64,000 nt of DNA from Poa pratensis (taxonomy: Eukaryota > Streptophyta > Magnoliopsida > Poales > Poaceae). Position 1 is the first letter of the stretch. Every line of letters begins with the position of its first letter. Shown piece by piece: positions 46,313 through 58,000 of the stretch. Below the pieces are notes generated by a model. The model saw only the letters and a list, made by a program, of their open reading frames with translations, ran no database searches and was not told the origin of the DNA. The stretch covers positions 53,333,692 through 53,397,691 of the forward strand of contig CAMZMU010000062.1 in the NCBI GenBank assembly GCA_947311845.1. Reading direction: 5' to 3'. A program made the translations under genes and the position numbers.

Positions 46313-46764
46313 GGTGTTTGATGACAACACACTTAGGAGAAACAAATGATTTGCAAAAGATAGACGGGGCTCTCCAAATTGTGTGTTTATTAGGAATTTG
46401 CTTTTGAATGCAAAAACACACCATATAAAATGGGCGGAGCTCCCCCTATATTTTACAAACCAAGCAAGTTCATATGGATAACAATTATAACAACTTGCAC
46501 AATATAAGCAACAATAAGCAAGTACCATACTAGATAGGTCTTATTACAATAACACAAGTCATGGCATGTCTTACATCATGCATAGAGAAGTTCAAAGCAA
46601 ATATCCAAATAAAGATGAACACAAGCATAAAGATCAAACGAAGTGCAAGCTTGTGTTCCTCCCATGCAAATCCCACGGCACATCCTAAATAGAACACATT
46701 CTCCCCCTTTGTCATCGAAATGCCAAAAAGGGAGAAGCGCGATGCTAACACGTCCCTAGGAGCA
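46313..46764 (-). other. Short 3' UTR between accessory ORF and PPT
   Basis: A+T-rich, no gene seen. Another AAAGGGGGAGAATG purine run (minus strand, about 46700-46713) gives a second PPT-like site. Confidence 0.55.
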
Positions 46765-48522
46765 TCAAGCTCCACCCGCGCCGTGGTGGGTCGAAGAGGA
46801 GGAGGCCTGGAAGCGATCACCATCTGGAGGAGCATCTTCATCACTCCAGAAACCATGCTTGGACACCCATTCCTCCTTTGGAGTGATTACTTCTTCAGAA
46901 CCATCGGAGACTGGAATCTGCATATGCCTCATCATTGCTTTGTGCGCTGTTGCCTTCTTGTGATACACATGAGCTTCATACAGACGGTCTTCCAAATCAA
47001 GTTTGAGGCAAAAGGCCCTCTTGGCCTTAATCTGCAGCTTCTTGAACCATGAAGGTTCCTCAAGGGGTGGTGCACTCCCACTAGCTCTCTCAGCTTCAGC
47101 AGCAGCCTCAGGATCAATGGGCTTGGTTTTGGGAGGAGCATGAGCCTTGATACGCAGTTCCTTCACCAGATGAGCCACAACGGGGCTGCCATCCTTCATG
47201 ATATCTTCTCCATTCTTCTTGAGAGCCCACTTGCGGCGAATGAGCTTCATAATGAATGGGCCATAGATGGGGGCCCTTCTATCAATGATTGTGGACCACA
47301 AGTCATTCCACATCCAATCCATCACATCAAGCTTCTTGCCTTTGCCTTGATTTTCATAGGAGAGCTTGAGAAGGTCAAACATGTAGCCATGAACCTCATC
47401 CCAGTTTCCCACACGGGGAGCAATAGTTTCCCTATAGACACGGTGGAGAATCTCAAATGGACGCACAAGATGAGCAGTTTTACCGTGGTGCCTCTTTCCA
47501 TAGTGATTGGTCCAAGAACATCCTTGGAGCTGGATCGATCATTGTCATGGCATCTCCATCCACTAGCAACACTTTCACCCTTGTCTTCATAGCCTAGAAC
47601 CTCTCCAAACTCCGCCAAGGTGGCAGAAAGCAAGGTGTCCTTGGTCATCCACCATAGAGTCCGGCTTCATCATGGTCAAGGTAGACGGTGGCAAAGAACT
47701 GAATAATGTAGTACTCGATGTAGGGATGGTTCTCCTTCATGATGTCAATCAGCCCAAACTCTTCACACATTGCAAGTGTCTCATCAAAATAGCCCTTGTG
47801 CTTCGAGTTTTTCATGTAAGGAAGATCAAGAGTGTGTTGGACAACCACGGAGTAATCCTTGTGGAGATAGATTTCCTTGTAGATGGCTTCTTGATCATTT
47901 GTGTAAAAGTGCGGATTCCGCACAAGAGGTGACCTCTCCTCAGCATAGGGATTCTCTTCTCTGAGCTTCTGATAGTCATCATTCTTCCATAAGTGAAGTG
48001 CTTTGCGGCTCTCGTGGGAGGAGCAGTGGTGGTACGAGCAGCAGCTGAGTTCCTCTTGCTTGAGTTCTGGCTGTGGTGCGAGCAGGCAAAACTTCCTCTT
48101 CTTCTTCTTCCTCAATCTCATCCTCCACGAGACGTGGCTTCTTACTACCACGGCGGCTACCTGTGAAACAGCATATAGGTAGGGCAGGGAATAGATGAGT
48201 GCACAAGTTCACGGATTAAGGAACAAAAACTAGCCAATAGATGTAAAGAGAGGTTGAATCGAGCAAATTTGGAAAACCCGGTAGTACCGGGCTTAGCCCG
48301 GTAGTACCGGCTGAGCCGATTCAAGACTGAATGGCACAAAATTGAGAGATTCAACCATACATTACACATAGATAGCTAACAAGGCCTAGGTGATCATCCA
48401 TCCAACTTTAACCGTTGCCAACGGAGCTACCAATGTTTCCTCTCCATACATCTAGGTTTCAAGATTTAGAAACAAAGAATGCAAAGAACGGGGAAATACC
48501 GGAGGCCATGGAGGAGATCGAC
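46765..48522 (-). pseudogene. Large accessory ORF of the Sirevirus-like element, function unknown
   Basis: Reading on the minus strand, a short first exon ATGGCCTCCG ends at a GTATTT donor near 48503. The frame resumes after TTTCACAG near 48162 with GSRRGSKKPRLVEDE and a glutamate run. It then continues through three frames separated by indels: KNDDYQKLREENPYAEE, QEAIYKEIYLHKDYSVVVQH, YFDETLAMCEEFGLIDIMKE, LLSATLAEFGEVLGYEDKGE, LHRVYRETIAPRVGNWDEVH, KLDVMDWMWNDLWSTIIDRR. It ends in an acidic, serine-rich tail at 46765. Over 430 residues are visible. There is a basic, possibly nuclear-targeting start; no membrane segment is seen. It occupies the env-like place after RNase H. I recall similar uncharacterised proteins in cereal copia elements; no function can be given. 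Confidence 0.75.
48162..48502 (-). other. Putative intron of the accessory ORF
   Basis: A GT donor after ATGGCCTCCG and an AG acceptor in TGCTGTTTCACAG join the short first exon in frame to GSRRGSKKPR. The interval is about 340 bases, A+T-rich near its 3' end, and contains two CGGTAGTACCGG palindromes (48280-48312). The inference rests on splice consensus and frame only. Confidence 0.5.
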
Positions 48523-49280
48523 GAGGGGATCGCTCCCACGGAGCAGATCTGGCCGAGATGGCGGAGACCGGCGGCCTAGGGCGGCGGCCGGAGCAGGGAC
48601 AGAGGAGGCGACGGGGTGAGTCGTGCGGTGGGGAAAAGGGGAATAACCCCCACCCCGCCCGCACTGTATTTTGATACCCGCGATTCCCGGTAGTACCGGG
48701 GCGGACCATCCGGTACTACCGGGGCCTGAATCTTTGCGAGCAGAGAACTGCTTAGATTCAGAGCCCGGTACTACCGGATCCCACCAGGCGGTACTACCGG
48801 GGCCTCCTAAGAAACCCCAGATTTCTCTTTTTGTGTAAGGATTTGAACTTGTGCAAGATGGAAGTTGTTTTGAGATAGAGAGAAAGGCATAGGATTAGAT
48901 CAACACACTGGAGATGGTACTTCATACTCAATTTGCAAGAAGCAAACACACAAAAAACCAAATTGAGCATGTTTTCCATAGGAGCACTAGAAAACCAAAA
49001 AAATCCAAATGAAACCAACTCTTCACAAGGAAGAGGGCGGTGGCCGAGGCCACCATGTATGAGTATGTGGTGTGACACCGCGAAGATATATCTTGGGTCC
49101 ACGGCCACTACTCGTCATTTAAGCTCACAATTCATAGACGAATAAGAGATGCAAATGAATTCTTACTATCGGCATAATGGGGGAGGGATAGTCCAATGGA
49201 TTAGGACCGCACTCCCCCTATGTCCATGCCTACACCTAAACCAAATAGATAGTCAAGAAATAGGTGTGTATGCAAGATGG
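48523..49280 (-). promoter_or_regulatory. Gene-like leader and possible internal promoter before the accessory ORF
   Basis: Directly above the ATG lies a C-rich leader (CCGCCGCCCTAGGCCG, TCTCCGCCATCTCGG) like cereal 5' UTRs. At 48686-48800 are four CCGGTAGTACCGG-type palindromes, as in the LTR. The rest, up to the RNase H stop at 49281, has no gene. Confidence 0.5.
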
Positions 49281-50131
49281 TCAAGTCAAGCTCCTAGAAT
49301 CCACGATATTTAGCTCATGCCTCAAGAAGGTGAATCTTGCTTCATCAAGTGGCTTCGTGAAAATGTCGGCAAGTTGATCTTTGGTTGGAATATAGCCAAG
49401 CTCAATATCACCACGAGCAATATGATCCCGAATAAAATGATGACGAATCTCAATATGCTTCGTTCTTGAGTGTTGCACCGGATTGTGGCCAATCTTGATA
49501 GCACTTTCATTGTCACATAAAAGAGGCACTTTGTCACAATTGACACCGTATTCCTTTAAAGTTTGCCTCATCCATAACAATTGAGTGCATGCACTTGCGG
49601 CCGCCACATACTCGGCTTCGGCGGAAGATAGAGATATACAATTTTGCTTCTTAGAAGACCAACTCACCAAGGCCCTACCAAGAAATTGGCATGCCCCGGA
49701 AGTTGATTTCCTATCATCCTTGCAACCCCCCAATCCGAATCCGTGTACCCGGCAAGAGAGAAATTAGTGCCCTTTGGGTACCACAAACCAAACCTTGGGG
49801 TATCAACCAAATATCGAAGATTCTATGACCGCCACCATGTGGCTTTCTTTAGGAGCGGCTTGATACCTTGCACACACCCCTACACTCAACACAATATCGG
49901 GTCTAGATGCACAAAGATAAAGCAAAGAACCAATCATAGAGCGATAAAGTTTTTGGCAAACATCGATACCGTCGGGGTTAAGTTCAAGATGGCATTTGGT
50001 GTCCATGGGAAACCGCTTGCCCTTAGCATTGTGCATTTGAACCTCTTGAGCATGTCTTGGGTATATTTGGTTTGAGAGATGAAAGTCCCTTCATTCAATT
50101 GCTTGATCTCAAAACCGAGAAAGAACTTCAA
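49281..50131 (-). pseudogene. RNase H and RT C-terminal region, Sirevirus-like element
   Basis: RT tail motifs FFLGFEIKQLNEGTFISQTK and LYRSMIGSLLYLCASRPDI are followed, after a frame change near 49740, by the copia RNase H block: STSGACQFLGRALVSWSSKK, SLSSAEAEYVAAASA (with catalytic acidic residues), LLCDNESAIKIGHNP, KHIEIRHHFIRDHI and DQLADIFTKPLD. The frame ends at the stop at 49281. Confidence 0.92.
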
Positions 50132-50852
50132 CGCCCATCATAGACATCTCGAACCTATCGGTCATAAGCTTTGAAAATTCATCATTGAAAGCTTTGTTAG
50201 ATGAGCCAAATATAATATCATCAACATAAAGTTGGCATATGAAAAGCTCCCCTTTGACCCTCTTAGTAAAGAGGTGGGATCGATTTGCCCCAATTCAAAT
50301 CCACGGTCTAGCAATAGCTCTCTTAGGTGCTCATACCAAGCACGAGGTGCTTGTTTGAGACCATAGAGCGCCTTATCAAGCTTGTAGACATGGTTAGGGA
50401 ATTTAGGGTCCTCGAAACCCGGTGGTTGCTTAACATATACCAACTCCTTTAAAGGACCATTAAGAAAGCACTTTTCACATCCATTTGTTGCAATTTAAAG
50501 TTATGATGTGATGCATATGCAAGAAGGATACGGATGGACTCAAGGCGAGCCACGGGTGCATAAGTCTCTCCAAAATCAATGCCTTCAACTTGAGAGTACC
50601 CTTGTGCAACCAATCTTGCCTTGTTCCTCACAACCATTCCATGCTCATCTTGCTTGTTCTTGAAATCCACTTTGTGCCTATAACATTGCGGCAATCTTTT
50701 GGCTTCTCAACTAGATTCCACACTTTATTGCGCTTGAAGTTATTGAGTTCATCATGCATAGCTTCTAACCAATCCGGATCTTCAAGAGCTTCAAACACTT
50801 TCTTTGGTTCCACCATGGAAATATGAGCTTGATGTTCACTAAAGTTTGCCAA
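50132..50852 (-). pseudogene. Reverse transcriptase domain, Sirevirus-like element
   Basis: Blocks in order: [91 protein letters not shown] and [20 protein letters not shown]. At the catalytic YVDD position the frame has slipped (reads [12 protein letters not shown]), so a frameshift destroys the active site near 50220. Other slips are near 50690 and 50450. Domain order after integrase identifies Ty1/copia. Confidence 0.92.
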
Positions 50853-51477
50853 TTGCCTTCTTGTGGTAACACCCTTCTTGTGGTCACCAATGATGTTCTA
50901 GATGTGAGCCTTTAATTCAAAGTCTCTTTCAATTCTTGCTTTACGACGGGCTTCGATATCTCTATTGCATCTTGGAGGTATCACTTGATCATCTTGATCA
51001 TTTGAGTCCCCGTCTTGACCGGAATGTTGACCTTGATCATCTTGAAGCACATCTTCAACAATGAAGGAGAGGGTTGATCTTGGTCATGACCTTGGCTAGC
51101 ATCAACAATAGGAGAACTTGGTTCTTGCATAGCAACTTGGTCAACATGAGGAGGGTCTTGAACTTGTTCTTGGGGTGCATCATTTGCTTCCATGATAGGC
51201 GCCGTTTCAACTTGTGATGAAGAGGCCTCCACTTGAATGGAGCTTGGACTTGCTTGAGGAGACTCGTAATGAATCTCAACGGGCGATGGAAACCAATGCC
51301 CATTCTTCTTATAGCATCTTGAGGCTCTTCATTATCTACATCACAAACATGAAATTGCGCCACTTGGGAGCCGTCATTCTCATCGAACCTCACATCACAA
51401 GATTCTATGACTTTCCCAACGGTCTTGTCATAGACTCTATAGGTGTGAGATTCGGCACCGTACCCAACAAAAACACC
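50853..51477 (-). pseudogene. Integrase C-terminal region and IN-RT linker
   Basis: A diverged, acidic, glutamine-rich linker (PQEQVQDPPHVDQVAMQEPS) follows the integrase tail VRFDENDGSQ. It spans at least two frames; no catalytic motif is expected here. Confidence 0.7.
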
Positions 51478-52269
51478 CTAAAGCTTTAGATTCAAATTTA
51501 GACAAACGAACACTTTTGTTCTTATAGAAACACTTACAACCAAATACTCGGTAGTAGGAGACATTGGGCTTGTTGCCGGTGAGCATCTCATAAGATGTAA
51601 ACTTCTTGCCAACCGAAAGAATAGCCGGTTAGATGAGTGACACGCCGTGGAGATAGCCTCGGCCCATAAGAATAGTGGAGACTTAAACTCCGCCAACATA
51701 GACCTTGCCATATCCATGAGAGTCCGGTTCTTCCTTTCGGCTACACCATTTTGTTGAGGGGTATATGCAGCGGAATATTGATGACGAATCCCCTCTTCAC
51801 TAAGAAACTCATTTAAGGTGTAGTTCTTGAACTCGGAGCCATTATCACTCCTAATGACCAAAATAGGGACATTGTATTGGCGTTGAACAATATTGGAAAA
51901 GTCGATGACGGCTTGTTGGGTCTCATCCTTCGTCTTGAAGAAATAAACCCAAGTAAATCTTGAATAGTCATCAACAATCACCAAACAATATTTCTTCCCA
52001 CCAAGACTAGGTTGAGGCACGGCACCAAAGAGATCAACATGAAGAAGTTCCAATATCCTCTTTGATGAAATGATGGTCTTGCTTGGATGGGGAGAATCAT
52101 GCATCTTTCCTTCAACACAAGCCCTACAAAGACGATCTCTAGAAAAAGAAACATTGTCTTTTAGTCCAAGAATGTGGCCACCCTTGTGAAGACTTTGCAA
52201 AGTTCTCATGTTGACATGGGACAAGCGGCGATGCCACAACCATCCCACGTCGGCCTTTCCGAATAGCAT
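51478..52269 (-). pseudogene. GAG-pre-integrase and integrase core, Sirevirus-like element
   Basis: The zinc-binding region WHRRLSHVNMRTL ... CRACVEGKMH is followed by the D-D-E core: LLHVDLFGAVPQPSLGGKKY, VIVDDYSRFTWVYFFKTKDE, RSDNGSEFKNYTLNEFLSEE and YTPQQNGVAERKNRTLMDMA. The core is open in one frame until near 51630, where a slip occurs after CHSSNRLFF. Confidence 0.93.
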
Positions 52270-52655
52270 ATTGCTTGAGTGTTGGTAGACCCCGAAAAGT
52301 CCACCACGAACAACTCATTTTCAACATACCCAACGAACATGACCTTTAGAGTCTTGCTCCTCAAGAGTACCACCATATCAATAGTAAAATGGACATCAAA
52401 ATTCATCTTATTAAGTGCACGAACGGACATAAGATTGTAACCGAGGGACTCGACAAGCATGACATTTACAAGGGTGATATCCTTTGCAACTACCACCTTG
52501 CCGAGACCCGTTACCTCCGCTTTTGATTTATCACCATAGGAGACGGATGCTTGATTTATATTTGGTCCCAACTCCGTCATGATCTCTTTGCTTCCGGTCA
52601 TATGACTAGTGCATCCACTATCAACCACCCATTTAGACCCACCGGAAGCATAGTC
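52206..52655 (-). pseudogene. Aspartic protease, Sirevirus-like element
   Basis: It begins WVVDSGCTSHMTGS-like (MVDSGCTSHMTGSKEIMTEL at 52628), giving the active-site DSG, with the second half VMLVESLGYNLMSVRALNKM. The frame overlaps the integrase frame at 52206-52269, so a shift joins them. Confidence 0.9.
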
Positions 52656-55211
52656 CTACAAGAAATCATTGCTTGGTTTTAGGTACCCATTTCTCAATGG
52701 GTCCTCTTTTGTTAGCAACAAGGGTCTTAGGAACCCAAATAGAGTAAGCAATGTAACCATCATAAGGACCAACATATTTTGCATAAACATCCCCATAGTA
52801 ATCAACATAAAGAAGTAGTTGGGATTGTTATGCCCCGCAAAGTCACTACGAGTGGTCTTGCCCCTAGTGGCATTACCATCCGCAATGGGAGTCTTGGCTT
52901 GTGCGGGCTTGGCATTGGTGTTGCTCTTCTTCTTCTTTGCCTTGGCCACATAACCGAGGCCCTCCTTCCCTTTGTGTGGCTTTTGCTCAAAAATTTGAGC
53001 AACCACCTTTTCATTACCTTTAGGAATGAGGTCTTGGCACTAGTGGCCTTGGCAAGCTCAACCTTCAACCTAGCATTTTCCTCAATAACATTTGCATGAT
53101 CACAAGAGGGAGTAGAGGTGCTAGGTGAGTTAGATTTGGAAAGTTGAGTTTGAAGTTGCTCATGAGACTTGACTAGAAGAGAGTGGGTACTTTCCAAGGC
53201 CTTATGAGCCTTGTTAAGTTTCTCCACATCCTCAAGGAGTCTAGCATTAGCAACCACAAACTCGGCTTTCTCCTTTTTAACCACTTTATATTTAGCAAAG
53301 ACATGATCTCTATCCTTAATGATTTTAGCAATTATTTCATCATTTTTATCATCAAGAGACTCAATTCTTTCCTCAAGAGAGGTTCTATATTCACTCTCTT
53401 CTTCAAGAGAAGCATTCAAGGATTCTATGGAAGCATTCAAGGATGCTATGGTGAGAGAATCCTCTCTCTCAATTTTTCCCTTGTCATCAAGGATTTCTTC
53501 GGCCGCATCAAGTTGTCTCAAGAGAGACTCAACATAAGCCTTAGCTTCACCTTGCAAGTTAGCCATAATAGTATCGGAAGCAACAAGTTCTTTCTTAATC
53601 ACAAGACTAGTTTTATCATCTATTTCATGCATAGTCTTGGGAGTAGAAGATGATACCTCGGTGACGGAAGCCATGAGGCAACGAGCGGTGTTGACGGAGA
53701 GGTTCTCATTGGGGGATTCGAAGAGAGAAGGAGGTGGAGTTGATACAATGGCCAAAGCGGCCACCTCACGAGTGGGTTCTTCTTCTTCTTCGGAATCCTC
53801 GGAAGGATACTCTTCTTGAGTCAACAACACAATTCTTGGTGCTTTCTTGAAGAATGGCTTCCTCTTGACAAATGGCTTCTTTTGTATCATGTTTGATTCG
53901 CCCTTGAGGACAAGCCTTCCACCATTTTGCTCTCTATTCTCATAAGGACAATCCTTGATGAAGTGATGCTTGTTATGACAATTGTAGCAAGTCTTTATCC
54001 TATTAGCAAACTCCTTCTTCCCACTTGGATTGTTTGTTCGATCAAGTTGAGCCTTTGCCTTGGCCGGGTCATTCCAAAATGTCCTTGTTGCAAGAGCTAT
54101 GTGACCATGGAGGGCCGGTTCAAGTTCATCGGGAGGAAGGTTGTTCGGGCATGCTTCAACTTCATCATGTTCATTAAGGCACACAACCTTGGCCTTCAAA
54201 GCAAGAGAGGGACCTTGCTTCATTCCCATGGCCCTAGCACGGTTATCTTCGGCATTCTTGGTGGCAACCTTGGAGGCTTGCACTTCTTGCATAACTTCAT
54301 TGGATGTCATTTCGTTGTAGTTGTGTCTTCCTTGAATGGACTTCAACTCGATGGGCTCGAAAGGCAAGAGAGCATTCACATACTTCCTCTTGACCCAAGC
54401 ATCATCCACATAGGTTGCCCCCACATCATAGAAGGCCTTTGCAAGAGTCTTGAGTCTTCCATACATGTCTTCATGATTCTCATTGTCAAACATGTAGAAG
54501 CCTTCGGCATCATTGCTCAAAGAATCATATCGGTTTCTCTTCATGCTTTCATTCCCAAGAAATGCAACCTCAAGACAATTCCAAGCTTCTTTGGCGGTGG
54601 TGGCATTGAGAACATAATGCTTGTCACTTTCACTCAATGAAAGTTCAATCATATGGAGTGCGGAGGCATTGAGTTGCTTTTCGGCAAACTCTCTTCTTGT
54701 CACATTGCTTGGATCCGCAACCTTGTAACCATCTTCAATGATCCTCCAAAGCTCGATAGAGGCACTGTTAATATGAGATTTCATTGAGCGTTGCCAACTA
54801 GCAAAAGCTAATGCATTAAGCTTAGGTGGAGGACCAATGGGGTTTAAGCGGGTGGTGATAGGTGGGTCGATAGGGTACCATCCCGGAACGGCATGGTACT
54901 CATCCTTCCCATCTTCATGCTTGGTAGAAGGTGGAGAGATTTTAGATCCGGAGGTGGATTCCACCCCCTTCTTATTTTTCCCTTTACCCTCCTCGGTATC
55001 ACCTTCATCGGAGTTAGAGATACCCTCTAGTGGGATGAGTTCCGAAACCGGCATTTGTGAATTTCATGAGCATGTCACGCAACTCATCAAATTTGACATT
55101 CATGACATTCATGGACGATGTCAATGTTGTTTCCAACGTTTTGATATCGGCCATGGATGCCATGGTCTCTTTGGCCTTGGCAAGATCGGCCTCATCCTCA
55201 CTTTGTGTCAT
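52656..55211 (-). pseudogene. Gag with zinc knuckle and coiled coil, Sirevirus-like element
   Basis: The start ATG is at 55211 (MTQSEDEADLAKAKETMASM). A frameshift near 55050 leads into the long frame to about 53025. Contents: N-terminal gag core (LAFASWQRSMKSHINSASIE, HMIELSLSESDKHYVLNATT), a CCHC knuckle CYNCHNKHHFIKDC at about 53990-53950, an acidic region (EEYPSEDSEEEEEP), then about 200 residues of coiled coil (LDAAEEILDDKGKIEREDSL onward). Another slip near 53025 moves to the frame VAQIFEQKPHKGKEGLGYVA, which runs to 52656. The long coiled coil after the knuckle is typical of Sirevirus gag. Confidence 0.9.
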
Positions 55212-55250
55212 ACTTCTCTTAGGCGGTTAAGCCCAAAACAAGAGACCTAT

Positions 55251-55262
55251 GCTCTGATACCA
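55251..55262 (-). other. Primer-binding site (initiator tRNA-Met type)
   Basis: On the minus strand TGGTATCAGAGC lies two bases inside the 5' LTR end. It matches the 3' end of plant initiator tRNA-Met, the usual copia primer. Confidence 0.9.
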
Positions 55263-55264
55263 AT

Positions 55265-56433
55265 TGAAAGGATCGGTATGACACCTAGAGGGGGGTGAAT
55301 AGGTGCTACTTCAATTTTAGTACTTTTTCAAATTAGGCTTGACACAAAAGGTAAATTCTCTAGATATGCAACTAAGGTGAATTTACCTATATGACAAGCG
55401 AGCAACTAAACAAGATACACAAAGTAAAGACAATAAACAAGGATAGAAGTAACCGAAAGTGAAAGCACGCGGAGACACGGATGTAATCCCGAGTTCCTCC
55501 TTTTTAGGGGAGTACGTCTCGTTGGAGAGGTGTGAGCTACCACAAAGGTCAAAACTCAACCGCCACAAAGGCGGGTGCACCCTCTTCTCCGATGAACCGC
55601 ACCACAAAGGTTTGGTTCACCTTCCACTATCGGAATCCTTCAAGGCGGAATCCGGAGCCCTTACAACAACGATCCGGGGCACAACCCACAAGAGGATTGG
55701 GGCTCCCGAACAGCTACAAATCTGTCACAAAGACAATCAAGTGAGTACAATATGAGGCTAGGTTTTCCTAATGGAAATCCTAGCAAAGGGTCCCTCAAGT
55801 GAATGAGGGGGAAATGAAGAACGGCTTGGTGAAGATGTAGATCCGGGGCTTCTCCTTCAATCCTCCAAGTATCAACGAGTTTGGGTGGAGGGATTGGGAG
55901 ATCTATCAAATCTTGAGCTTGCAATCAATGGTGTTCTTCAAGTGTTCAAGCTAGGGAGCCGGAGGTAGGTGGAGGGGAATAAATACCCCTCCCAGAAATC
56001 TGGCCGTTGGAGCTGTAAACAGCCCGCAGCGGTAGTACCGGGCCTCGCCCGGTAGTACCGACTGACAGGGAACAGACGGCCTGCGAAAGACTGGTCAACG
56101 CCTCCCTCCCTTGCGCGCATCGGTAGTACCGGACCAGGCGGTAGTACCGCGCTACTACCGGGGCTACTACCGGATTAAAACGAGCGAGTCCAGAGAGCAT
56201 TTGGAGATCCGGTACTGGTCCCGGTAGTTCCGCACGGCAGAACACCCGGTAGTACCGGGGTGAACCCGGTAGTACCGGCTGATGCAATGAAGACTGCTTC
56301 TCTTCCTTTTCTTGAGACAAAACCTGTGCAATATTAATTGATACAATCCTGCACACTTTTAGCACACACATTAGACATCTAAGTGTGTTGTCAACAAACA
56401 TCAAAACACTTTGGGGAAGGATATGCCCTTTCA
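55265..56433 (-). repeat. 5' LTR of the Sirevirus-like element
   Basis: 1169 bp, nearly identical to 45112-46298. TATA-like box at 55974-55989 (minus GGGGTATTTATTCCCC) and palindrome cluster 56029-56277. Lacks 21 bases of the cluster present in the other LTR. Confidence 0.93.
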
Positions 56434-57856
56434 CTTTCCCCGCCGGCAAGCTTGGGGAGCGCCGCCCCTTAGCCTCCCTCCTTCATGGCTTCTTGGAGCC
56501 CTCCCCCATGGAGATGGGATCCATGGGGAGGCAAAAACGTGGCTTTTGGTGGCTGAAATTCGTGGGTGGAGGAGTCCTCCACGAGTTAGGTTTCCTCCCT
56601 TTATATATCTTCTCAGATTTCCATCACCCCCTTTTAGGGTTTCACCATGTTGGGCCTACAGGCCGCATCCGAACTCCGATTGGGCTGATCTTGGGCTTAA
56701 AATCACCGTATGGAAATTTGTGACAACTTTGCAAAGACAATGATACCCTTTTGACGTCATCTTCGAGGGTCAAACTGGCAAACTCCGAAAACAGTTCTGG
56801 GACAGATTTCAGCAAAGTTCCAATTCGACTCCTACGAGGTTTCCTCTTGTATTCTTGATAATTCCTACACATCAAAGTGTAAAACAAGAACATTGTGCAC
56901 TTTTGCTACTATTAATAGGTTAGTCCAAATAAATCATAAACTTAATATAAAAACAAGTGCCAAAGGTATAATATGAACATGAAACAATAAAAAATTATAG
57001 ATACGTTTTGGACGTATCACCTATCATACCTTTGCCTTGCGCATTCCACTTGAGCTAGATGATGACGATCTTGATCTCTTCAAGTGGACCACCTTTCTTG
57101 ATTGCGCATCGCTTGGTGAAGATCCACATATTTCTCCCCCATACACCACTATGGGAGAGCCTCTTATCGGCATATCTTCACATGACCATTATCTCCAAAT
57201 GGGTGGCAAGCTTCAAGCATAAGATATCTTCGAGATACTTCTCTTGAATTTGCACATCTCAAGGTTGATGACGATCACCACTTGATGTCATCCCCATGGG
57301 CTATATGAAATCTTCATTTGATGCACACCCAAATAAAGATACCTAACCACACATAGAAAATGCCACACACATGTAATGGGTTAGTTGACAAAGCTATATG
57401 GATAATTTCTTACCATACCAAGAGATACATTATCCCACTTGGTACATATTGGAGCTTTGTGTGTTGATCAATCTTGATCAACCTTCTATCTTTTCTTCTC
57501 TTTTCAATAGATGATGTCTTGAAGATAACCATGAATGTCACATAATCCTTTTCTTCAAGACATACTTGCAATATGCTCAACTTACACATGACCAATCATT
57601 GGATAACTCCTTGAATAACAACTTGGTCACATACTCTTCTTCTTGATCATATCAAGTATATATCCATGACCTCAATGATCTTGATGCCCAATATTTCATT
57701 ATATCAATATTCATGGCATCGATAACCTTGAATCAAACATATGGAGTTCAAGCATGGTATATGGACAAGCACTACAAGTACAACTCAATGCAACCATTAG
57801 TCCATAGGGATTGTCATTAATTACCAAAACCACACATGGGGCGCCATGCCCTTTCA

Positions 57857-58000
57857 AACCCTAACGAGGAAGGCGATTGTACCATCCCCTTCCACTCCCT
57901 CGCCACCACGGTCGACCGAGGGGAAGACAATAGCATCAGCAGCCCCCGACTCCCGAAGCTCCACGCAGAGTCGAAAAACGACCGCGCCCGGAGAGACCAC
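57857..58000 (-). mobile_element. Retroposon fragment, continuation
   Basis: Continues the poly(A)-tailed retroposon from 42509 after the AACCC duplication. It is cut at 58000 by the right-edge gypsy element (ACCAC, 57996-58000, is the candidate target duplication). Confidence 0.5.

Larger units (their letters stand above)
45112..56433 (-). mobile_element. Full-length Sirevirus-like copia retrotransposon
   Basis: LTRs are at 45112-46298 and 55265-56433, with TSD CTTTC at 45107-45111 and 56434-56438. In element order: tRNA-iMet-type primer site (55251-55262), gag with zinc knuckle and long coiled coil, protease, integrase, RT, RNase H (copia order), then a large accessory ORF and a polypurine tract (46299-46312). 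The LTRs differ mainly by a 21-base gap and a few small changes, so insertion was recent. Long gag coiled coil, palindrome-rich LTRs and an extra ORF after RNase H point to the Sirevirus lineage. Several frameshifts make this copy defective. Confidence 0.93.
44206..57019 (-). mobile_element. Gypsy solo LTR, split by the Sirevirus-like element
   Basis: On the minus strand it starts TGATACGTCCAAAACG and ends CTTGTGGATTATCA. CCTAT flanks both ends (44201-44205 and 57020-57024). The LTR pieces are 44206-45111 and 56439-57019, about 1.49 kb, similar in type to element D's LTRs but a different subfamily. A GGCGGC-rich run lies at 45047-45098. Confidence 0.92.
42510..57856 (-). mobile_element. Copia solo LTR, split by a gypsy solo LTR
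   Basis: The ends are TGAAAGGACACGG (42510) and GGCGCCATGCCCTTTCA (57856), flanked by AACCC at 42505-42509 and 57857-57861. The LTR itself is 42510-44205 plus 57025-57856, about 2.5 kb. It has no internal domain of its own, so it is a solo LTR. Terminal bases TGAAAGG/CCTTTCA and the phrase CCTAGAGGGGGGTGAATAG are shared with the Sirevirus-like LTRs at 45112 and 55265, so it is a different family of the same lineage. It contains the CGGATAATCCG-type palindromes at 43609-43737. Confidence 0.88.

Noticed and set aside
53927..54640. 237-residue plus-strand open frame
   Set aside because: It is antisense to the well-supported Sirevirus-like gag and has no independent coding evidence.
55251..55262. 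Possible tRNA gene
   Set aside because: Only the 12-base primer-site complement is present; no cloverleaf surrounds it.
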